From Batillaria attramentaria (lineage: Eukaryota; Mollusca; Gastropoda; Batillariidae), in NCBI GenBank assembly GCA_018292915.2, contig JACVVK020000388.1:458501-522500 (forward strand): a DNA stretch of 64,000 nucleotides, given 5' to 3'. The translations under genes and the position numbers were made by a program. Positions 58,480 through 64,000 of the stretch are shown here, in pieces. Under the pieces are notes generated by a model. That model ran no database searches. It was not told where the DNA came from and saw nothing but the letters and a program-made list of their open reading frames with translations. Every line of letters begins with the position of its first letter. The stretch's first letter is position 1.

Positions 58480-60735
58480 AAGAAGACTTTAGAGCTCGCG
58501 AAGTGATCCTAGAAATGTTTGAAGAGGCAAAGGCAAGGGCAGAAGGCAGACAGAGGACGGTATCGGACAGCGAGAAGGAAACCCACAATATGTTAGCAGG
58601 CGGTGTCCCGCTGGGTGCAAGTCTGCCACACCTGACAACAGATGCGGAGAGTGAGTATCAAAAAAAGCAGCAACGAGCCTTTCTCGACAAACTTTCATCT
58701 TCCGAAGTCATTGCCTTCGCAAGCGTTCCAGATCTTCTGCCCTTGTCCACGTCTGCTAGAAATCCAACAAAGCCAAGAAGCCGCTTCGCGCGAGCTACCA
58801 GCAAGATAAGGATTTGTCACGCATGTCCCAGACTGTCCGCAATCGTAGATGTAACAATTTTTCAGGATCTAATCTTTTGGGCGTTGATCTTCTACCAAGG
58901 TTTAGGCGTCATGGCGGGAATTCTGGGACCAGTTTTCTTACCTCCCTTGGCCAAGGAGAAACAACTCAGCGACAGGGAGGCTACTTTTCTCTTGACGTTG
59001 ATAAGCGGCCTGGATATTGCCAGCCGTTTGCTGCCCGGGATTATCTCCCACTACAAGCTGATGGAGCCATACCAGATGGTTTTATGCTCCTTCCTCATCC
59101 TGGGGACCCTCTGTCAGGTAAGCTGAATGCTCGGGTCGTGAGTTCGAATCCCGGCTTGGGCCAAATATTTGTGCCGGCCTTTTTCCCGTTGCCCTGTCTT
59201 TGATATCAACCTTACGTGGTGGATAAGGACATTAACATCCTACCCCCCCCCCCCCCGGTAGGTTCATATTACGTTCCTAAACTGTTCTTAGGTGGTTGAA
59301 TGCAAGCAGCCATTTTTAATGTTGTAAAAGACAATCCTGCTAATTGATATTTGCTGATCTGTCTTGCTTGAAGGCCCAATTTTTAACGATGTTCATTCTC
59401 ACAGATTGTTCTGAGCTGTTTCGGTAGTGTCTATACCGCCACACCACTTAGACACACGCAAACACAGCCACAGACAGGATTGTGTTGAGCTGACTGAAGC
59501 GAAAAGCGCAATAGCCGCTGACAGTGTTGCGGCCATACTCGACCTGCTGGTACACTGTAGTCACAAAGGTCAAAGAATACAAATGCACGAAGCCTCAAAA
59601 TGCTTATGTATTCCGTATGAGCTTTAGGCATCATAGTCACCCCGAAAAAAAAAAAGCTTCAATCTAGAACAAATATTGCCATGCACAGACCATTCAAGGG
59701 CACGTACCTGACAGGAGTTTCCGCTCTGGCCTCACTGGAGTAAGGCTGGTCTACTTTCTGTTTAGGCCAGAGAGCCACTTCACCTAACTCTACTCGCGAC
59801 AACTTTGTCTCTTTTATGCGCAAAACGTCCCAGCTCCACTGGCGGCTTGCCTCCTCTTGCTAACCCCTGGCATGCACCGTGCCCCACCACATACAAAAAT
59901 CACGGAAATCACGCTTTTTTTTCATGACAACAACAATCATTACAAACTAGCACGCTCGCCAAGCAGAGTTCTCCAAATACACACTGCACATGACCCGACG
60001 GTCAGTTTGTGTCCTTACGCCTCACTGTGGTAGCCGCGTCCTCGAGTATGTTTCTGTTGGTTCACTGCCAGCATTACAGACGCTGTCACTGTCCAGGTGT
60101 CTAAGTGATGTGATGATAGATACCACGAAAACGGCTCAGAGTCAGAACGATCAGTGAGCAATAAAAGTGGTATCATTAGCCCCATTGAATGTTACATGTT
60201 CAACCTCGCCTTTAGTAATGTCTCAGGGTACCTACAATGTTATTGTACAGTCCTTTTACTTTTACTGTGTTTACATGTTTGAATGTGTTTATTATATGTA
60301 TATCTTTTTTTCTGGACAGCGCCCTGAGCCTAGCATGTAAGAACTATTCGTTATTATTGTGATCATTAGCAAATACACTGATCTGCTTGTTTGTTTGTTT
60401 CTTCAGCTGACAGAGTATTTCAACACGTTTCCAGAGCTGATCGGTTTCTGCGCGGTGTTCGGGTGTCTGTCAGGAGTATTCTTGTCCATGAGTGCAGTGG
60501 TTGCCATCCAGTTCCTGGGCTTGAAGCGGTTTCCTGTCGCCTTTGGGTTCATGCAGCTAATCAGTGGAACTTGCCTTGGCGCTGGATATCCAATCGTTGG
60601 TGAGAAAACATGAGATCATTACAGACGTACATAAAAATGAGGGCAATACAGGAGGACATGTTGCCTGGGTATGTTCAGCAAAGTACTTGTGATGTCCAAA
60701 TGTCACATGCCACGCTTCATGATCACAGTTCTTAG

Positions 60736-60815
<80 letters not shown>

Positions 60816-61084
60816 CAGACAGATAGACAGACAGACAGACAGACAGTTTTCTACTTAGCATTTTTTTTCCCTCAGGATCACTACGAGACAGGACCGGAAC
60901 TTACGGAGCGTCATTCAAGTTTTTAGGTGCAACCCAGTTCGTGGCCGGGTGTCTGCTAGCGTCACTTCCTTATCTCCGTCAACGACAAACAAAACGGGGC
61001 ATTCGTGAAGTGACTGAGAAACCATTACGTGATGAAGACACCGTAACAGTTCTTCTGAATTCTTCACCGGCAGATGAACAATAA
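55220..61084 (+). CDS. SLC16/monocarboxylate transporter-like gene, complete, 7 exons, 736 aa
   Basis: Gene-level entry; exons follow. Joined exons (232+144+147+168+1118+193+209 bases) give 736 residues plus a stop, all in phase. SLC16 proteins are 12-helix plasma-membrane carriers of the major facilitator superfamily that move monocarboxylates with protons, or other small solutes in orphan members. Visible hallmarks: the N-terminal family motif as DRGYAWVILA just before TM1, a TM5 region YGPGFVLLGKYFKRHLTLA, a very long acidic cytosolic loop (about residues 260-530), and GLDIASR in TM8 with Asp569 and Arg573 spaced as the functional Asp/Arg pair of MCT1. The TM1 lysine of MCT1 is an Arg here (FLRSYGLFF). 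The loop and N-terminus are far longer than in MCT1-4 (about 500 aa). Substrate cannot be inferred; many molluscan paralogues exist. Start: ATG at 55220. Confidence 0.92.
55673..55830 (+). pseudogene. decayed copies of the end of SLC16-like exon 1
   Basis: GGCTACGCTTGGGTGGTTTA (55674) and GGCTATGCCTGGGCGGCTTT (55800) repeat GGGTACGCTTGGGTGATTTT of exon 1. The first has an in-frame TAG; the second reads DKGYAWAALA. The first copy also repeats intronic sequence up to CCCTTTACGTCATC. Confidence 0.7.
55830..56160. repeat. two (GT)n tracts in SLC16-like intron 1
   Basis: 55830-55889 and 56070-56158, separated by TTGTTG/TTTTG low-complexity DNA. The second ends about 75 bases before exon 2. Confidence 0.95.
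56235..56378 (+). CDS. SLC16-like exon 2 (TM1-TM2)
   Basis: YFTLFGIDAGFLRSYGLFFV then EMQERYDVSASEMSLVGSIM, the typical end of TM1, the loop and TM2 of SLC16. Acceptor TTTTCAG, donor GTAAGT; phase 1 at both sides. Confidence 0.93.
56541..56605 (+). pseudogene. decayed partial copy of SLC16-like exon 3
   Basis: GTCACAGTTTGGACC-TTAGTG onward to CCTCGTC repeats 56841-56906 of exon 3 with a handful of substitutions and a one-base deletion that shifts the frame. It lies in intron 2, about 235 bases before exon 3. Confidence 0.85.
56779..56925 (+). CDS. SLC16-like exon 3 (TM2-TM4)
   Basis: IFVMTFVLGVLTERQSALVG then ITVWTVSVAFSSLATSFPVY and LVTLGGLI. Acceptor GTGTCAG, donor GTATGT. A frameshifted partial copy lies 300 bases upstream in the intron. 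Confidence 0.92.
56950..57026. repeat. (TTATG)n pentanucleotide repeat
   Basis: About 15 uninterrupted TTATG units in SLC16-like intron 3, starting 25 bases after exon 3. Confidence 0.95.
57314..57481 (+). CDS. SLC16-like exon 4 (TM4-TM6)
   Basis: GFSFMYGPGFVLLGKYFKRH then LTLATAIANTGVSVGGVVIP, the most conserved stretch of SLC16 (G-x-x-x-x-x-x-x-x-G-x-Y-F-x-x-R-x-x-A-x-G-x-A). The donor is GTCACA, non-consensus apart from GT, but it is the one in phase with exon 5. Confidence 0.88.
58000..59117 (+). CDS. SLC16-like exon 5 (TM6, long acidic loop, TM7, TM8)
   Basis: 372 codons. LLLVAAILSQMFVCACLLRP ends TM6; a loop of nearly 300 residues rich in Asp, Glu and Ser follows, with 14 consecutive Asp at residues 376-389 from a (GAT)14 repeat; then DVTIFQDLIFWALIFYQGLG (TM7) and LLTLISGLDIASRLLPGIIS (TM8). 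Donor GTAAGC; a SINE fragment begins about five bases into the intron. Confidence 0.93.
59122..59256 (+). mobile_element. tRNA-derived SINE, family A, 5'-truncated, at a splice donor
   Basis: AATGCTCGGGTCGTGAGTTC begins within a few bases of the exon 5 donor of the SLC16-like gene and continues with the family A body to a poly-C tail. Confidence 0.85.
59260..60400. other. SLC16-like intron 5
   Basis: After the SINE fragment there is no recognisable repeat or exon. A candidate exon near 59405 was rejected on phase. Confidence 0.6.
60407..60599 (+). CDS. SLC16-like exon 6 (TM9-TM11)
   Basis: LTEYFNTFPELIGFCAVFGC, LSGVFLSMSAVVAIQFLGLK and FMQLISGTCLGAGYPIVG. Acceptor CTTCAG after a T/G-rich tract, donor GTGAGA. 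Joined directly to exon 5 in phase 0. Confidence 0.92.
60736..60846. repeat. (GT)n(GA)n(GACA)n microsatellite
   Basis: In SLC16-like intron 6, ending about 30 bases before exon 7. Confidence 0.95.
60876..61084 (+). CDS. SLC16-like exon 7 (TM12, cytosolic tail, stop)
   Basis: SLRDRTGTYGASFKFLGATQ then FVAGCLLASLPYLRQR and a charged tail ending SSPADEQ-stop. 'G-x-L-x-D-x-T-G-x-Y' is the usual SLC16 motif between TM11 and TM12. AATAAA at 61080-61085 overlaps the stop codon. Confidence 0.93.
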
Positions 61085-61085
61085 A
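61080..61085 (+). terminator. candidate poly(A) signal overlapping the SLC16-like stop codon
   Basis: AATAAA spans the last base pair of the final codon and the TAA stop. A long (GT)n tract starts about 20 bases later, where a downstream GU-rich element would be expected. If used, the 3' UTR would be almost absent. Confidence 0.4.
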
Positions 61086-61101
61086 CGTGAAATCTGAAAT
61101 T

Positions 61102-61103
<2 letters not shown>

Positions 61104-61195
<92 letters not shown>

Positions 61196-61200
61196 CGTGC
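61104..61200. repeat. (GT)n microsatellite after the SLC16-like stop
   Basis: About 45 GT units with a GC-rich end, beginning 20 bases after the stop codon. Confidence 0.97.
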
Positions 61201-61289
61201 GCGCGATATTTCTGTAGTGTAGCTTGGACAAGATTGTACACAGGTCTGCGCACATCTTTTAATTTTATCCACATAAAATCCTCGTAATT

Positions 61290-61468
<179 letters not shown>

Positions 61469-61636
61469 ATTTAAATAATCTCATTCAAATTATCTCCGGC
61501 AGAAGCATTAAACACAACAATAGACAATACGATCTGAACACGGAGGGGTAATCAAAATGGCGAATTTGTTTCTTGCAGCTACTTTGATTAGAAAGTTTTG
61601 ACGACAATTTCTCTCAGGTAAAGCCATATATGATAT

Positions 61637-61667
<31 letters not shown>

Positions 61668-62376
61668 TTAACTACTTTAATATCCCTTTCGGGAAATTCG
61701 GTCTGTTTCCCCCGCGGGGAGCACGTCGCCGCGGTCAGTGCAGCGCCACCCAATACCTGTCTTATTTTTCAAATTTGGAAAAGCCGGATAACGTGCAGAG
61801 AAACCCCCGATGAACAGTCCGATAGCCAGATGAAATCCGCTATGACATATCACACGCTGTAGCTGTTGTTCTTTGAATGTGTTTGTTTAGCTTTCTCTCT
61901 CACACACATCAGTAGGTCAGCCGGAACCCATAGCCGAGTGTTTCCAGTGCTATTCCGATTGGACACACTCGAAGTTACTGTTTTCTGTATTTTGGTTTGT
62001 CCGTATGAGCAAAAGGGACCTAGCATGAACCAGAATTCAACTTGGAATGCTACTACAACGTAAAAAAGGTGAGTGTAAGCGTGTTGTTCTTGTTGTTGTT
62101 TTTATATACATGGGACTTTACGGTGAATTTTCTACTTAAGAGCAATCCTTGTGAAAACGTTCGACTCGTAGTATGGTTGGTCGTAGTCCGGTGACGGTTT
62201 TGTTTTGTTTTGTGTTTGGGTTTGTTGTTGTTGTTGTTTTGTTTTTTTTTTGTTTTTTTTTTTTTGGGGGGGGGGGGTTGTTTGGTGTTTTTTTGTTTTG
62301 TTTTGTATTTTTTTTTTCGGGGGGGGGGGGGGAGGGTGTGTGTGTGTGTGTGTGGAGAATTTTCAATCAAAGAGGG

Positions 62377-62964
62377 TTGCCCACGGGGTGTAACGTGGTG
62401 GTTTGAAGGTGTCCGATGAGACAGCGATTCACGATGAGGAAACATATGTGGTTAGCGAAATCTGACAAAATAGAAGTTTTTGTACCGAAAATTCGACAAT
62501 AGAATAATTTTTTTCTGCAGAAAAACTTTTGACTTTCGAACAGAAAAAAACAACAACAAACAAACAAGCTGGGTTTCTGAAGAAAATTCGGCAAAAACGG
62601 AAGTGACAAAATACTTTTTTTTTTCTGCAGACAACAGAGTACTCCGCAGAAAATTCGTCTTTTCTGCAGAAGACACAGGCGAGGGATGACGAAACAGCAT
62701 TTTTTCCAGAAAAGTCGGTGAGGGAGGGGGGGTGGGGGTGCAGAAGAGTCTGTTTTCTTCAGAAAAAAGAAAAACAAACCCAAACAAAAATACAAACTAT
62801 TTCCATTTCTCTGCAGAATTGTGCCATTTTTCTGAAGAAAACCAGTTTTTCTTTACCATTTTTCTTCAGCTATGGTGTCCAACTTTGCCAACTATATATG
62901 CTTTCTCATCGTAAATCGCTGTCTCATCGCACACCTTCAAACCTCACGTTACACCCCGTGGCAA
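62377..62964. mobile_element. long-TIR element with TTCTGCAGAA interior
   Basis: Inverted ends of about 70 bases: CACGGGGTGTAACGTG, then GTTTGAAGGTGT, then GATGAGACAGCGATT and their complements. The interior has many degenerate TTTTCTGCAGAAAA units. Not coding. Confidence 0.7.
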
Positions 62965-62999
62965 GTAAGGGACCCAGTCCTAACAAATGTCTATAAGCC

Positions 63000-64000
63000 G
63001 CTCGAAACCCAAACTAATTAATCCCATGTGACCGTTAGTTATTAGGAGATAACGCACCGACTGACATCATTGTTTGTCTGTTAACACCGACGATTTCCGC
63101 GAGGATAAAAATTGATTGAACCTCATCTTATTACCGCTGTTTGCGTAGCACTCGGCGCGAAAACTCCGCCAAAGAAGACTAATCCTCCGTTGATTTCGCC
63201 GAAGGGAAATCATTGTAGACACGGTAACAGGTCTGTGTTAACTTAATCGTTCCTAATAACGTCCCCGGATGAAAAGTTCGCACTGGTACAGCCCTAATCA
63301 CCAGCGTTCTGTCGGCAATCCGGTCATTCAGTAGTCATTCAGTAGCCTCTACCGGGACCGTCGCTGTATATACTCAAAGGGAAAAGAGGAGTGGGTGGGT
63401 GTTTGGAAGTTTAACGTCCTTTTCCACCGCGTCCACCCCTCCACCATTCGGCTATCCCGGCTCCCCTCAAAACGGAAACGCGAATGTCAGGAGGTACGCA
63501 TCATCAGGGATCCACACGTCTGTGGTACACTGTGTTTTCCAATACACGCACCTGTATTTGATGAAAACAAAATCAAACTTTCGCAGGGTAAGTGCAGATC
63601 TAATCAACCGAGCTGTCCAAAGAGACACTGGTTGAATAGTAGATTGTCTAGTGAAAGAAGCTTTCAAGAAACCATTGCCATTAAAAGGCTTTATTATTAT
63701 TATTATTATTATTGTCGTTGTTGCTATTATCGTCATTGGTGTTATTATTATTATATTTGTTATTACATGACTGGAGAGAGGGGGGTAGGATCTGCTTTGG
63801 GAAGAAACTTGCATTGGAATCTATCTAAAACTACTCCGCACGTAAGTCGTTTGCTTGTATATATATCTACACATGGACTTGTGTCTCAGCGTATAGAAAG
63901 GCAACACACCAACGTCAGCTGTACACATTTACACCGCATTAAGTGGACAAAGCTGGTTTCATGTGTCAGTGGACATGAAGACTGTACCGACACGGTCACA
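63000..64000. other. intergenic DNA downstream of the SLC16-like gene
   Basis: Only a deleted SINE (63392-63468) and a short ATT/GTT-rich stretch near 63690-63760 are visible. Confidence 0.6.
63392..63468 (-). mobile_element. SINE family A with internal deletion
   Basis: Reverse complement of the 3' tail (GTGGGTGGGTGTTTGGAAGT) runs straight into the reverse complement of the head (CGGCTATCCCGGCTCCCC); the middle is missing. Confidence 0.65.

Noticed and set aside
59405..59423. Possible extra SLC16-like exon (IVLSCF) after ACAG
   Set aside because: It would end in the wrong phase for exon 6, while exon 5 to exon 6 joins in frame and matches the family.

Overview
The window is animal nuclear DNA, most likely from a marine mollusc and probably a gastropod. 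This is inferred from two intron-rich metazoan genes, several families of tRNA-derived SINEs and non-LTR retrotransposons with short tandem-repeat tails, very dense (GT)n/(CT)n microsatellites and many small inverted-repeat DNA transposons. There is nothing prokaryotic in it: no operons and no CRISPR.

Gene 1 (minus strand, 46707 down to 1, running off the left edge) is the 5' part of an inositol 1,4,5-trisphosphate receptor-like calcium-channel gene. I could chain 25 coding exons, all phase-consistent and with GT/AG borders, giving the first 781 residues: suppressor/beta-trefoil region, MIR repeats, the alpha-helical IP3-binding core and the start of the RIH/armadillo solenoid. The first intron is about 15.7 kb. 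The helical half of the IP3 pocket is largely kept, but the beta-trefoil TTGR loop is not. Gene 2 (plus strand, 55220-61084) is a complete seven-exon SLC16/monocarboxylate-transporter-like gene of 736 residues. It has a very long acidic loop between transmembrane segments 6 and 7 that includes a run of 14 Asp encoded by a (GAT)14 microsatellite. The two genes are divergent, with about 8.5 kb between their start codons.

Most of the rest is transposon sediment. 1-30 kb holds ITPR-like introns with an almost intact RTE-like LINE (2299-5593, 1002-aa ORF, 13-bp target duplication), a second damaged copy of it carrying a nested SINE (16626-19274), two families of tRNA-derived SINE, a SINE split by a TTAA-flanked DNA transposon (25304-26443), a CR1/L2-like LINE fragment inserted in a MITE, and hAT-like elements. 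31-35 kb holds nested MITEs and a pogo-like element packed with TAGTGATA motifs (33698-34630). 34816-41157 is a nearly full-length I-superfamily LINE with both ORFs, RNase H and an 11-bp target duplication. 41-55 kb is a mosaic of fold-back elements, LINE fragments, a segmental repeat and three copies of an unusual MITE made largely of poly-G/poly-C blocks. 61-64 kb holds microsatellites and another long-TIR element.

The most useful leads are the altered ligand pocket of the IP3-receptor-like protein, decayed partial exon duplications inside SLC16 introns 1 and 2, the G/C-block MITE family with 5-bp target duplications, the pogo-like element, and two natural empty-site/filled-site pairs that date LINE insertions. 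All protein-family calls come from reading motifs by eye; no database search was run.
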